NCBI RefSeq assembly: GCF_900465315.1
Contig: NZ_UBIX01000013.1
Strand: one strand, 5' to 3'
Source of the DNA: Asaia bogorensis_B
Lineage (GTDB): Bacteria; Pseudomonadota; Alphaproteobacteria; Acetobacterales; Acetobacteraceae
Length of the DNA: 64,000 nt
Part shown: positions 52,924 to 63,335 of the stretch, piece by piece
Position numbering within the stretch: position 1 is the first letter of the stretch
How the letters are laid out: each line of letters starts with the position of its first letter
Translations under genes and position numbers: made by a program
The notes under the pieces: model-generated
Databases searched by the model: none
What the model saw: only the letters and a program-made list of their open reading frames with translations
What the model was told of the DNA's origin: nothing

Positions 52924-54303
52924 ATGTCACGCGATACGTTCAGTTTCGACAGGCCCCTGCTGACCGACGACCAGGCGCAGAGCCTCTCCTCCCTGTTCTC
53001 ACGACGCTCGGTTCTCGGTGCGTCCCTTGCTGCTGGTGGTCTGCTGGCTACGCCGATTGGCGCCTTCGCGCAGAATGCTGCTGGCGGCGCGCCGGGTGAG
53101 GCGGAGATCACGGTCGACCAGGCCCGTACAGCGCCTATTCCCATCTCCATCCCGTCTTTCGGTCCCGGGCTGGGTGAGCAGATCACCAGTGTGGTCTCTG
53201 CCGATCTCGACAGTACCGGCCTGTTCACGATCCTGCCCGGTACCTCTGGCACGCCGGATTTTGCGGCGCTCAAGGCGCAGGGCGCACGCGCCGCTGTCAC
53301 GGGGAGTGCTGCGGGTTCGAGCAGCACGCGTGTTGAGATGCGTCTGTGGAACGTTCTGACAGGCGAGCAGATCCAGGGCACAGCCTATACGGCTTCAGCT
53401 GGCAACTGGCGTCGTATTGCCCACACGATTGCTGACGTGATCTATGAGCGCATGCTGGGTGAGAAAGGCTATTTCGATACGCGCATTGCGTATATCGCCC
53501 GTACTGGCCCGCGCCATCACCAGATCACGCGTCTTGCTGTGATGGATCAGGACGGCGCCAACAGCCACATGCTGACCTCGGGTCAGTGGCTGACGCTCAC
53601 GCCGCGTTTCAACCCGGTGCGCGATCAGATTGCGTTCATGTCCTACGCCAATAACCGTCCGCGCGTTTACACGTTCGATCTCGGCTCGGGCAGCCAGCGT
53701 ATGCTGGGTGAATTCGAGGGCATTTCCTTTGCGCCGCGTTTCTCCCCCAATGGCAGCCAGGTTGTGCTCTCTGCAACGCGTGGTGGCGGGTCAGACATAT
53801 TCGTTGTCGATCTTGGATCGGGCTCCAAGCGTCAGATCACCAATTCCGGTGCGATTGATACGAGCCCGTGCTTCAGCCCTGACGGCAGCCAGATCGTGTT
53901 CAACTCCGACCGTGGTGGATCGCCACAGCTCTACATCATGAGCGCGTCGGGCGGCGGCGCGCGTCGTATCTCATACGGTCATGGCACGTACGGGTCGCCG
54001 GTCTGGTCACCGCGTGGTGATGTGATTGCCTTCACCCGTATTGCAAATGGTCGCTTCTCGCTGGGCGTGATGGGGCCGGACGGAACGGGAGAGCGCATCC
54101 TGACCGAGGGCTTTACGGTCGAGAGCCCGACCTTCTGTCCGAATGGTCGCGTGATCGCCTTCTGCCGTCAGTCGGCAGCCGGGGCGGGTGGGGCCGGGTT
54201 CTCCAGCGGAATCGGTACGATCGATATCACCGGATTCCATGAGCGTCCCGTACGCACCAGCACGGGCGCTTCTGATCCGGCCTGGTCGCCGCTTCAGGGC
54301 TGA
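52924..54303 (+). CDS. tolB: Tol-Pal system propeller protein TolB
   Basis: 459 residues. An N-terminal domain (PISIPSFGPGLGEQITSVV) is followed by a six-bladed WD40-like propeller with repeated blades such as FSPDGSQIVFNSDRGGSPQL. TolB binds Pal and TolA in the periplasm. The export signal has a twin-arginine-type motif, SRRSVLGASLAAGGLL, preceded by about 25 residues and ending AFA before QNAAG. An ATG at 52891 would add 11 residues; neither start has a strong ribosome site. Confidence 0.93.
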   Translation: MSRDTFSFDRPLLTDDQAQSLSSLFSRRSVLGASLAAGGLLATPIGAFAQNAAGGAPGEAEITVDQARTAPIPISIPSFGPGLGEQITSVVSADLDSTGLFTILPGTSGTPDFAALKAQGARAAVTGSAAGSSSTRVEMRLWNVLTGEQIQGTAYTASAGNWRRIAHTIADVIYERMLGEKGYFDTRIAYIARTGPRHHQITRLAVMDQDGANSHMLTSGQWLTLTPRFNPVRDQIAFMSYANNRPRVYTFDLGSGSQRMLGEFEGISFAPRFSPNGSQVVLSATRGGGSDIFVVDLGSGSKRQITNSGAIDTSPCFSPDGSQIVFNSDRGGSPQLYIMSASGGGARRISYGHGTYGSPVWSPRGDVIAFTRIANGRFSLGVMGPDGTGERILTEGFTVESPTFCPNGRVIAFCRQSAAGAGGAGFSSGIGTIDITGFHERPVRTSTGASDPAWSPLQG

Positions 54304-54319
54304 ATAATGCCGTAAGGCT

Positions 54320-54356
54320 GTGTCTCTGATGCCGCTTTTTGTGGCGTCGGAGACAC
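54320..54356 (+). terminator. Long hairpin between tolB and pal
   Basis: Arms 54320-54333 and 54343-54356 form 14 pairs, two of them G-U on RNA, with a T-rich 9-nt loop. There is no T-run after it. It sits 16 bp beyond the tolB stop and may reduce readthrough or stabilise the upstream mRNA, letting pal be made at a different level. Confidence 0.5.
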
Positions 54357-54579
54357 TAATTCTGAATTTCTAATGAAATCCACGCGACTTGGCGCGCGAT
54401 GGTAGTCATGCCGCTTGACCGCGCTTCGCGGGAATGAGTATGGCCGATCTTGGTCGTCGGGATCGGTAAGGCCCAATGGTTATGGTAACCAGCAAGCAAA
54501 ACGGGAACTCCGACCTTCGTAATTAGTTGTCGTCACGCTTCCTGGTCCCGGATGGGGACTATATTCAGGGTTGGCAAAA

Positions 54580-55056
54580 ATGAATTTCAAGCTTCTCGGT
54601 GCGCTTGGCCTTGCAGTCGTTCTGGCTGCATGCTCGGATGAATCAAACAAGGGTGCATCGACCGGTGCAGGCGCAACGGCTCAAGAAACCGGCGCTGCGC
54701 CCGGTAGCGAAGCCGATCTGGTCGCCAATGTCGGCGATCGCGTCTTCTTCGACCTGAACCGCAACACGCTTTCCAGCGATGCACAGGCAACTCTGGACAA
54801 GCAGGCAGCATGGCTCGCCCGCTACCCGCAGGTCAGCGTCGAAATCGCTGGTAACTGCGATGACCGTGGCACGGAAGAGTACAACATTGCGCTCGGCCAG
54901 CGTCGTGCAAATGCGGCCCGTGACTATCTGGTTGCCAAGGGCGTTGCTCCTTCGCGCATCACGACGATTTCCTACGGCAAGGACCGTCCGACCGCTGACG
55001 GTGACGACGAGCAGGCATGGGCTCAGAACCGTAACGCGATCACCTCGGTCAAGTAA
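54580..55056 (+). CDS. pal: Peptidoglycan-associated lipoprotein Pal
   Basis: 158 residues. Lipoprotein signal GALGLAVVLAAC with Cys18, then an OmpA-like peptidoglycan-binding domain: VFFDLNRNTLSSDAQATLDK, VEIAGNCDDRGTEEYNIALG and RANAARDYLVAKGV. Pal anchors the outer membrane to peptidoglycan and binds TolB. ATG 54580 is preceded by AGGG; a TTG nine bases earlier is also in frame. The 276-bp gap before it probably gives pal its own promoter. Confidence 0.95.
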   Translation: MNFKLLGALGLAVVLAACSDESNKGASTGAGATAQETGAAPGSEADLVANVGDRVFFDLNRNTLSSDAQATLDKQAAWLARYPQVSVEIAGNCDDRGTEEYNIALGQRRANAARDYLVAKGVAPSRITTISYGKDRPTADGDDEQAWAQNRNAITSVK

Positions 55057-55182
55057 TCGGTTCGAGACTGTCGGGGTTGTCTGAGGGCCTGACCTGAGTT
55101 TTCTTGTCAGTGCCTTGATATACCGCTGACCCTGACGATTGATTCTCCCCTGTGTCCTGCAGGGGATGAATTCGGATCTGGC

Positions 55183-55216
55183 AAAACCGGCTGGTGCTTT
55201 GGCACCGGCCGGTTTT
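55183..55216 (+). terminator. Intrinsic terminator after pal
   Basis: A 15-bp stem (55183-55197 with 55202-55216, one T-G pair, TTTG loop) begins with AAAA and ends with TTTT and a further GTTTT run. A second 7-bp hairpin lies at 55146-55152/55160-55166. Together they end the pal transcript, so cpoB probably has its own promoter. Confidence 0.88.
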
Positions 55217-55316
55217 GTTTTATGGAACGTCTGATTTACAAGTTCTTTTGAGCTATACGGTGAGGGATCATGCGCGGCATGATGCCAGCCATCACGATCT
55301 GACCGAAGGATGCGCC

Positions 55317-56114
55317 ATGCGCGGTGCCCGAGTTTCCCGCTTCCTCATTCTCTCAACCGCCGCCGCTGTGACGGGGCTGGGGCTCTCACCCGCGCAGGCT
55401 CAGGTGACGAGCCGCGAGGGTATCGCGCTGCAGAACCAGATCCAGCAGCTCTCGCAACAGCTCCAGCAGGTGCAGTCCAGCGCCGCATCCGTGCCGGTGA
55501 GTGGCAGTGCCGCGCCTGCCATCAGTGCAGGCAATGGCGATCTCGTTTCTCAGCTCCTGCAGCGTGTCTCGACGCTTGAGAACGAAAATCGCGAGATGCG
55601 CGGAGAGCTCGATCAGCTGACCAATCAGGTCCAGACCCAGAATGCGACGCTGACAAAACAGATTGGCGATATGCAGTTTGCCGCGCAGAATGGAGCCGGT
55701 GGCGCTGCGGCAGGCGCTGCATCCAGTGCCGGTGCCATGACTGCGCCAGCCACTTCCAGTGCGCCACCCGCAGCGCCCGCAGATAAACCAGCGACCGCGC
55801 TGGATCTGCTCAAATCCGGTCAGGCTGCCCTGAAGAGCCGTGATTACGCGACGGCGCAGAGCAATGCCGAACAAGCGTTGAAGCTGGCCAAGACGGCCAA
55901 TGGGAAGCTCGAATCGCAATTCCTGCTCGCCCAGTCTCTCGCGGGGCAGAAGCAGTATCGCGATTCCGCTGTTGCCTATTACGACGCTTATAATCGCTCC
56001 CCCAAATCCACGCGCGCTCCCGGCCGGGTGCAGGCCCTATCGCGGCAGGGGAGTTTGCGGCTCTCATGCAGGGCTTTGGGGCTTTTCCATCCGACGACCC
56101 CAGGTTTCCAATAG
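55317..56114 (+). CDS. cpoB: Cell division coordinator CpoB (YbgF), C-terminally altered
   Basis: 265 residues. GAAGGA precedes ATG 55317. Signal peptide with cleavage at AQA-QV (28/29), a coiled-coil trimerisation region (residues about 35-115, Gln/Leu-rich), an Ala/Pro linker, then TPR repeats (LLKSGQAALKSRDYATAQSN and LAQSLAGQKQYRDSAVAYYD). After NRSPKSTRAP the sequence no longer resembles CpoB: the expected last TPR is missing and the frame runs 49 bp into tilS. CpoB links Tol-Pal to septal peptidoglycan synthesis. A deletion near the junction is the likely cause. Confidence 0.8.
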   Translation: MRGARVSRFLILSTAAAVTGLGLSPAQAQVTSREGIALQNQIQQLSQQLQQVQSSAASVPVSGSAAPAISAGNGDLVSQLLQRVSTLENENREMRGELDQLTNQVQTQNATLTKQIGDMQFAAQNGAGGAAAGAASSAGAMTAPATSSAPPAAPADKPATALDLLKSGQAALKSRDYATAQSNAEQALKLAKTANGKLESQFLLAQSLAGQKQYRDSAVAYYDAYNRSPKSTRAPGRVQALSRQGSLRLSCRALGLFHPTTPGFQ

Positions 56115-57277
56115 GCGTTGCGGTCTCGGGTGGGGCAGATAGTCTCTGTCTTGCCTGGCTGCTTAGACGATGGCGCCGTGCTGTCAGGGCCTTTGTCGTC
56201 GATCATGGTTTGCGGGAAGGCTCCGCAGCCGAGGCTGCGCTGACAGCGTCCAGGCTTGAGGCGCTCGATATCCCCGTGAGCGTTCTGCGCATTCAGGCGC
56301 TCGATGGCACGCGACGATTGCAAGAGACCGCGAGGGCGGCCCGCTATCAAATCCTCGCCGAGGCCTGCGCCGCTCATGGTATTCTTGACCTTGCATTGGG
56401 GCATCATGCCGGCGATCAGGCGGAGACCTTCCTCATGCGCAAGGCGCATGGCAGCACACCCTATGGTCTTGCTTCCATGGCGCTCAGTCGTGAGACGCCG
56501 CATCTGCGCTATCTTCGCCCCCTGTTGTCAATTGCGCCAGAGCGGCTTCGAGCCACACTACGGGCGCATGATATAGAATGGGTGGAAGACCCCAGTAACC
56601 AGAAACGATGCTTCGAGCGTGTCCGTATACGGCAGGATATGGACGCCGCAGCGCGGTGCGATAGGCTGGTTGAGGCAGGCATTTACGGAGCACTACGTAA
56701 CAGGCGATCGGAGGCCGTTGCACGTTGGCTCGCCTCGATCCTCCTAGATCCTGCCGGGTATGCTGTCATGGCGGCTTTACCTGATGACCCGGCCCTCCTG
56801 GGGCAGGTCTGGCAGATGATATCCGGCGCGGCTTATCCTCCTTCTCCATTGGATCTGGCCGGATTGATCGCGTCGCCACGCGCGATGACGCTCTCAGGGG
56901 GTATCCTGTTCGAGGCAGGGCGGTATGGCGAGGGGTGGATCCTGGCACGCGAGGTGGCGGCGATCCGTGCGCAGTCAGCCTTGTGTCAGGGGCTTTGGTG
57001 GGACCGGCGATTCAAGGTGCGGGGTGCGCCAATGCAGCCTGGGCTGAGTGTCGGCGCCTTGGGACCGGAATCACGCCGCTATCGTCACCATCCATTGCCC
57101 TCTCGGGTACTGGCCGCCCTTCCGGCCTTATGGCGAGGCGGCAGTGTGGTGGGTGTACCGACGCTGGGTGAGGGCGTTTCACGGGACTGGCCCGGTTTCG
57201 AAGTCGCGTTTGAGCCTGACGCAAGCCTGAGTAACGGGTCAAGATGGCCAGAATACCGGGAAACCGTGAAAACTTGA
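56066..57277 (+). CDS. tilS: tRNA(Ile)-lysidine synthase TilS
   Basis: 403 residues. The PP-loop ATP site is VAVSGGADSLCLAWLL (residues 18-33), followed by AFVVDHGLREGSAAEA and LGHHAGDQAETFLMR. TilS changes C34 of tRNA-Ile(CAU) to lysidine, making it read AUA. The first available start is ATG 56066; in-frame codons just before it (reading GPIAAGEFAAL) look like native TilS sequence, so the N-terminus has probably lost about a dozen residues at the cpoB junction. The catalytic loop is intact. Confidence 0.9.
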   Translation: MQGFGAFPSDDPRFPIGVAVSGGADSLCLAWLLRRWRRAVRAFVVDHGLREGSAAEAALTASRLEALDIPVSVLRIQALDGTRRLQETARAARYQILAEACAAHGILDLALGHHAGDQAETFLMRKAHGSTPYGLASMALSRETPHLRYLRPLLSIAPERLRATLRAHDIEWVEDPSNQKRCFERVRIRQDMDAAARCDRLVEAGIYGALRNRRSEAVARWLASILLDPAGYAVMAALPDDPALLGQVWQMISGAAYPPSPLDLAGLIASPRAMTLSGGILFEAGRYGEGWILAREVAAIRAQSALCQGLWWDRRFKVRGAPMQPGLSVGALGPESRRYRHHPLPSRVLAALPALWRGGSVVGVPTLGEGVSRDWPGFEVAFEPDASLSNGSRWPEYRETVKT

Positions 57278-57443
57278 TCGTCAGGGGGTGGGAACGTCCC
57301 CCCAAATGCTTATGTTATGAAAAAGATCAGCGCTGTTGTCGGTTCAGGGCAGCAGACGGGGCTACCGACGCCGACGTCTCTCCTCTGGGGGCACGCCGGT
57401 CGCATGGCCTGGCACCTGTTATTTGGAAACAATAGAGACCGTG

Positions 57444-59366
<1,923 letters not shown>

Positions 59367-59387
59367 GGCTCACAACGGTTGGGAAGA

Positions 59388-59409
59388 GGGGGCGCAAGCC
59401 CCCTTTTTT
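59388..59409 (+). terminator. Intrinsic terminator after ftsH
   Basis: GGGGGC at 59388-59393 and GCCCCC at 59398-59403 close a GCAA tetraloop, followed by six T at 59404-59409. A classic Rho-independent terminator 21 bp after the ftsH stop. Confidence 0.92.
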
Positions 59410-59475
59410 CGTATGGCGCGGTGTGCTTGAAGAACCTCACGTCACGCGCAGAAGCAAGCGACAGGAAGGGCGATC

Positions 59476-60843
59476 ATGAGCAAGCAATCTAATCCAGGCC
59501 GCAAGCTGTTTGGGACTGACGGTATTCGAGGCAAGGCCAACAGCTTCCCAATGACAGTTGACGTCGCCCTTCGCCTTGGTCAGGCAGCCGGTCTTTACTT
59601 TCGTCGCGGAGCCCACCGCCACAGCGTCGTTTTGGGCAAGGATACCCGGCTTTCGGGTTACATGATTGAAAGTGCCCTCGTATCGGGTTTCCTGTCAGCC
59701 GGTATGGATGTCATCCTCGTAGGGCCTCTTCCAACACCGGCCATTGCGATGCTCGCACGCTCCTTGCGCGCCGATCTGGGGGTGATGATTTCTGCCTCCC
59801 ACAACCCGTTCGGCGATAACGGGATCAAGCTGTTCGGTCCTGATGGTTTCAAGCTCTCGGACGAGGTCGAGGCGGAAATCGAGTCCATGATGGCGCAGGA
59901 TCTTACGGATCAGATGGCGTCGCCAGAGGGAGTAGGACGCGCATCGCGACTCAATGACGCGGCAGGGCGCTATATCGAGTCGGCCAAAGCTGCTTTTCCC
60001 AAGGGATCCCGGCTTGATGGCCTTCGTATCGTGCTCGACTGTGCCAATGGGGCAGCCTATCGCGTGGCCCCGGCAGCCCTGTGGGAACTCGGTGCCGAGG
60101 TCATCAAGATTGGGTGTGAGCCCAATGGGGTGAACATCAACGCGGACTGTGGTTCAACCCATCCGGAGACCCTCCAGCGTACTGTGCTGGAGCATGGTGC
60201 TCATCTCGGGATTGCGCTTGACGGAGACGCCGACCGCCTGATCATTGTGGACGAGAAAGGCCAGATTGTGGATGGGGATCAGATTCTTGGTCTGATCGTG
60301 TTGTTCCTTCAGAAGAACGAGCGTCTTGGCAGTAATGATGCTGTTGCCACCATCATGTCCAATCTCGGTCTGGAGAAGAAGCTCGCCCAGCATGGGATCA
60401 CGCTACATCGTACAGCGGTGGGTGATCGCTACGTGGTTGAGAAGATGCGCGAGCAGGGAATTAAGCTTGGTGGCGAGCAGTCAGGCCATATGATCCTGTC
60501 CGATTTCGCAACCACCGGTGACGGACTGATTGCCGCCTTGCAGGTCCTCGCAGTGCTGGTTGAGGAAGGGAAGCCAGCCAGCGAGATCCTCCGTGTATTC
60601 GAGCCGTATCCCCAGTTGCTGCGCAATGTGCGTTATCAGGGAGGCGATCCGCTCTCGACCGACCTGCTGGCAGAGGCAAGGAAGGCGGCTGAGTCGCGTC
60701 TTGGCAGCTCGGGCCGTCTGGTGCTGCGCAAGAGCGGGACCGAACCGCTCATTCGTGTCATGGCTGAGGCCGAGGATCCAGCTCTTGTCGAGGACATTGT
60801 TGCATCGATCTGTGATGCCGTGCAGCGAGCGGTTGCTGTCTGA
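59476..60843 (+). CDS. glmM: Phosphoglucosamine mutase GlmM
   Basis: 455 residues. The active-site serine loop is MISASHNPFGDNGIKLFG (Ser108), the metal loop is LDGDADRLI, the sugar loop is GGEQSGHMIL, and the phosphate loop is RKSGTEPLIRVM. It converts glucosamine-6-phosphate to glucosamine-1-phosphate for UDP-GlcNAc, feeding peptidoglycan and LPS. ftsH-glmM neighbours are common. Its last base is shared with the thiD start (TGATG). Confidence 0.97.
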   Translation: MSKQSNPGRKLFGTDGIRGKANSFPMTVDVALRLGQAAGLYFRRGAHRHSVVLGKDTRLSGYMIESALVSGFLSAGMDVILVGPLPTPAIAMLARSLRADLGVMISASHNPFGDNGIKLFGPDGFKLSDEVEAEIESMMAQDLTDQMASPEGVGRASRLNDAAGRYIESAKAAFPKGSRLDGLRIVLDCANGAAYRVAPAALWELGAEVIKIGCEPNGVNINADCGSTHPETLQRTVLEHGAHLGIALDGDADRLIIVDEKGQIVDGDQILGLIVLFLQKNERLGSNDAVATIMSNLGLEKKLAQHGITLHRTAVGDRYVVEKMREQGIKLGGEQSGHMILSDFATTGDGLIAALQVLAVLVEEGKPASEILRVFEPYPQLLRNVRYQGGDPLSTDLLAEARKAAESRLGSSGRLVLRKSGTEPLIRVMAEAEDPALVEDIVASICDAVQRAVAV

Positions 60844-61634
60844 TGAAAGGCCGGGTCCTTATCGTGGCAGGCAGCGATTCTGGCGGGGGCGCGGGGATTC
60901 AGGCTGACATCAAGACGGTCACCGCTCTTGGTGGCTTTGCCATGACAGCCCTGACCGCCGTGACTGCACAGAACACGTCAGGAGTGAGCCGGATCGAGTA
61001 TATGGCTCCCGACATGGTGGCTGAGCAGATGACGATGGTGCTCGATGATATCGGCGCCGACGTTATCAAGCTCGGGATGCTCGGCAATGCAGGCATCATG
61101 GAGGCCGTGGGCCGGGTACTGGCCCAACACCCGACCATACCCTGTGTTATTGATCCTGTGATGGTCGCCACGAGCGGCGCGAAATTGATGACAGCTGATG
61201 GCGAGGCGGCTCTGGCGCGTCTCTACTCTCGCTGTTTCATGTTGACGCCGAACCTTCCCGAACTCGAAGTCCTTACGGGCAAGACGCTCTCGACCGAAAG
61301 CGAGATGTTTGAGGCAGCCAGGGCTCTCAGGGTCTCTCACGACATCAGGTGGGTGTTGGCCAAGGGAGGCCATCTAAGCGGGCCTGACGTCACGGATATC
61401 CTGATTGGTGCAGAGACATTTCACAATTATGTGGATACCCGTATTCACACGCTCCACACCCATGGAACGGGCTGCACCTTGGCAAGTGCTATCGCTACAG
61501 GTCTAGCTCAGGATTATGATGTCAATAACGCTGTAGCGCGCGCGCGCGCCTACGTGCGGCAGGCCATCTTGCAGGCTCCCCCCTATGGGAAAGGAACCGC
61601 CCGGCCAATGAACCATCTTCCGGACGCAGTATGA
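60843..61634 (+). CDS. thiD: Hydroxymethylpyrimidine (phosphate) kinase ThiD
   Basis: 263 residues of the ribokinase-like family: VLIVAGSDSGGGAGIQADIK at the N-terminus, TALTAVTAQNTSGV, VIDPVMVATSGAKLM, KGGHLSG and the anion-hole motif HTHGTGCTLASAIATGL. It phosphorylates HMP and HMP-P in thiamine synthesis. Coupled to glmM by a 1-bp overlap. It converges on ctrA with 3 bp between stops. Confidence 0.95.
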   Translation: MKGRVLIVAGSDSGGGAGIQADIKTVTALGGFAMTALTAVTAQNTSGVSRIEYMAPDMVAEQMTMVLDDIGADVIKLGMLGNAGIMEAVGRVLAQHPTIPCVIDPVMVATSGAKLMTADGEAALARLYSRCFMLTPNLPELEVLTGKTLSTESEMFEAARALRVSHDIRWVLAKGGHLSGPDVTDILIGAETFHNYVDTRIHTLHTHGTGCTLASAIATGLAQDYDVNNAVARARAYVRQAILQAPPYGKGTARPMNHLPDAV

Positions 61635-61637
61635 GAA

Positions 61638-62369
61638 CTAGAGTACCTCAATAGGCTGTTGTGTCTGCTCCGTGGCTGGAATGACCGGTAATGGTTTGGT
61701 GTCTTCGCGGAGCACGTAGCCGCGGCCCCACACGGTACCGATCATTTGCCCGGCACCAAATTGTTGAAGTTTCCGACGCAGCTTGCAGATAAAGACGTCG
61801 ATGATTTTCATTTCCGGTTCATCGATGCCGCCATACAGGTGGTTGAGGAAGGCATCCTTGGTCAGGACGTTTCCGCGACGCAGAACCAGAAGTTCAAGAA
61901 TGGCATATTCCTTGCCGGTCAACTGCACAGGGTTGCCGTTGACCGAGGCACTTTTCGCGTTCAGGTCGAGCGAAAGCGGGCCGACAGTCATGACCGTTGT
62001 GCTGAAGCCCCGGGAACGTCGCAATACGGCCTGTAGTCGTGCCAGAAGTTCGTCTGTGTCGAAGGGCTTCGTGATGTAGTCATCTGCGCCTGCATGCAAC
62101 GCCTTTATTTTCGCCTGAGGGCGGGTCATGGCACTCAGAACAATAATGGGCGTCTGTATTTGTGTCTTGCGCACCCGACGGATCACCTCGTAGCCTTCAA
62201 GATCTTCGAGCGTCAGTTCCGTGAGAGCCAGATCGTAATCATAATGGCGCAGCATATCGATTGCTTCATGCCCATTATGTGCATGATCAACAGTAATACC
62301 GCCCTGCTTGAGTGTTTTGATGAGCGCTTGAGCCGTAGCTTGGTCGCTTTCCGCAAGAAGGAGGCGCAT
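61638..62369 (-). CDS. ctrA: CtrA-type response regulator with Glu at the phosphoacceptor position
   Basis: 243 residues. Receiver domain (1-115) and OmpR/PhoB-type DNA-binding domain. The latter is almost the Caulobacter CtrA sequence: LTGKEYAILELLVLRRG, LTKDAFLNHLYGG, DEPEMKIIDVFICKLRRKL and VWGRGYVLR. The receiver aligns without gaps to CtrA, but residue 51, the phosphoacceptor Asp, is Glu (codon GAA at 62217-62219, in DYDLALTELTLED). The acidic pocket is also changed (AESD instead of EDD), while Lys101 (ITKPF) is kept. CtrA controls cell cycle and motility genes. This form may act independently of phosphorylation. Confidence 0.92.
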   Translation of the reverse strand: MRLLLAESDQATAQALIKTLKQGGITVDHAHNGHEAIDMLRHYDYDLALTELTLEDLEGYEVIRRVRKTQIQTPIIVLSAMTRPQAKIKALHAGADDYITKPFDTDELLARLQAVLRRSRGFSTTVMTVGPLSLDLNAKSASVNGNPVQLTGKEYAILELLVLRRGNVLTKDAFLNHLYGGIDEPEMKIIDVFICKLRRKLQQFGAGQMIGTVWGRGYVLREDTKPLPVIPATEQTQQPIEVL

Positions 62370-62824
62370 CTCGTCAATCTCCAGGGTTGTTGATCGCTAG
62401 TTACTACCTAAGGTTGCTGTCGGCAAGAAAAATACTTGTTGAGGGCTGAAACATTTTGTCCTGAAAGTAACGAGTCTTTAACGGATTAACCTTACAATTT
62501 CTCTGAAATATTGCCTGTGATTTTCTGGATTTGGCTACGAGATATAGGGTTTCCGCAGCCTATAAAGTGTTTTTTCAATACTAACACAGGGCTATTTAAC
62601 GACGGTTAACGAGCTATGACCCGGGTTTGTCTGGCCATGTAGTCGGTAGTCGCCTGAATGCGCGTACAGGTTGTATTGCGTAACTGATGTGTCTCGCATT
62701 CTTCTGAACCTTCATGGTTCTGGTTGAGCGGACCATCTAGCGCCGTCATCGATCGATGACGGGGCTGGTTGTCAGGTGACAAGGAGTCTGGCGTGGGTAA
62801 GCGTTGGCAGGCCTGCAATGAAAA
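62370..62824. promoter_or_regulatory. AT-rich region upstream of ctrA with paired TTAA motifs
   Basis: A 455-bp gap, AT-rich between 62400 and 62620. TTAA pairs occur at 62478-62481/62486-62489 and 62596-62599/62606-62609. The CtrA box is TTAA-N7-TTAA; these have spacings of 4 and 6, so they are near but not canonical sites. No gene is supported within the gap. Confidence 0.4.
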
Positions 62825-63229
62825 GTGAGCGCCGTGCGGATCAGAAAAAGTACCCGGTTGCAGAGGTGGCATGAAATGAGGGACCGCGCTCAGGCGTTGA
62901 CGGCCGTTCTTCGTCGCGAGACTGGCGTCAGGCGGGAGAGACGCAACGCCGAGGCAGTTATCGTCTGCGCTGAACGGAATGTTCTTGCTTCGAATGACGA
63001 GGATAGTGTTGTCGAAGGATTCGTGAACTGGCTACCGGAGGCGAGGGCAACGATAGAACGTGCCAGGTCAGCTGAACGCGAAGTCGCGATTGACGTCGCA
63101 GTCGCCTATCAAGCCTACATACAGGCGAGGATTGCCATCAAGAGGTCGCTGCCCACAGGAGATGCGCCTGCTTCTTCTGATCCCTCTGTAATGGCATCAA
63201 CGGGGGAGGGCGACGAGAGGGACGAATGA
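62825..63229 (+). CDS. Small charged coiled-coil protein, possibly FliJ-like
   Basis: 134 residues from a GTG. It starts with a basic segment (RIRKSTRLQRWHEMRDRAQ) and continues as long, charged, Arg/Ala/Glu-rich helices to about residue 110, then a Ser/Pro/Asp-rich tail. Size, helicity and the neighbouring ctrA suggest the flagellar export chaperone FliJ, but no diagnostic motif is seen and no other flagellar gene is in the window. No good ribosome site; a GTG at 62834 is an alternative start. Confidence 0.4.
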   Translation: MSAVRIRKSTRLQRWHEMRDRAQALTAVLRRETGVRRERRNAEAVIVCAERNVLASNDEDSVVEGFVNWLPEARATIERARSAEREVAIDVAVAYQAYIQARIAIKRSLPTGDAPASSDPSVMASTGEGDERDE

Positions 63230-63335
63230 GCCCTCCAGCCGGCTGAGAAGCCTTAACAACTCCCAGCCATTGACGCTCAGACGGTGAGTATCCGGGAAGC
63301 GCACGATATTTGATCTTCCTGCTGCCAAGCAGTGC

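Noticed and set aside
62606..62872. 88-codon minus-strand frame upstream of the FliJ-like gene
   Set aside because: No ribosome site or family features, and it overlaps the more plausible plus-strand gene.
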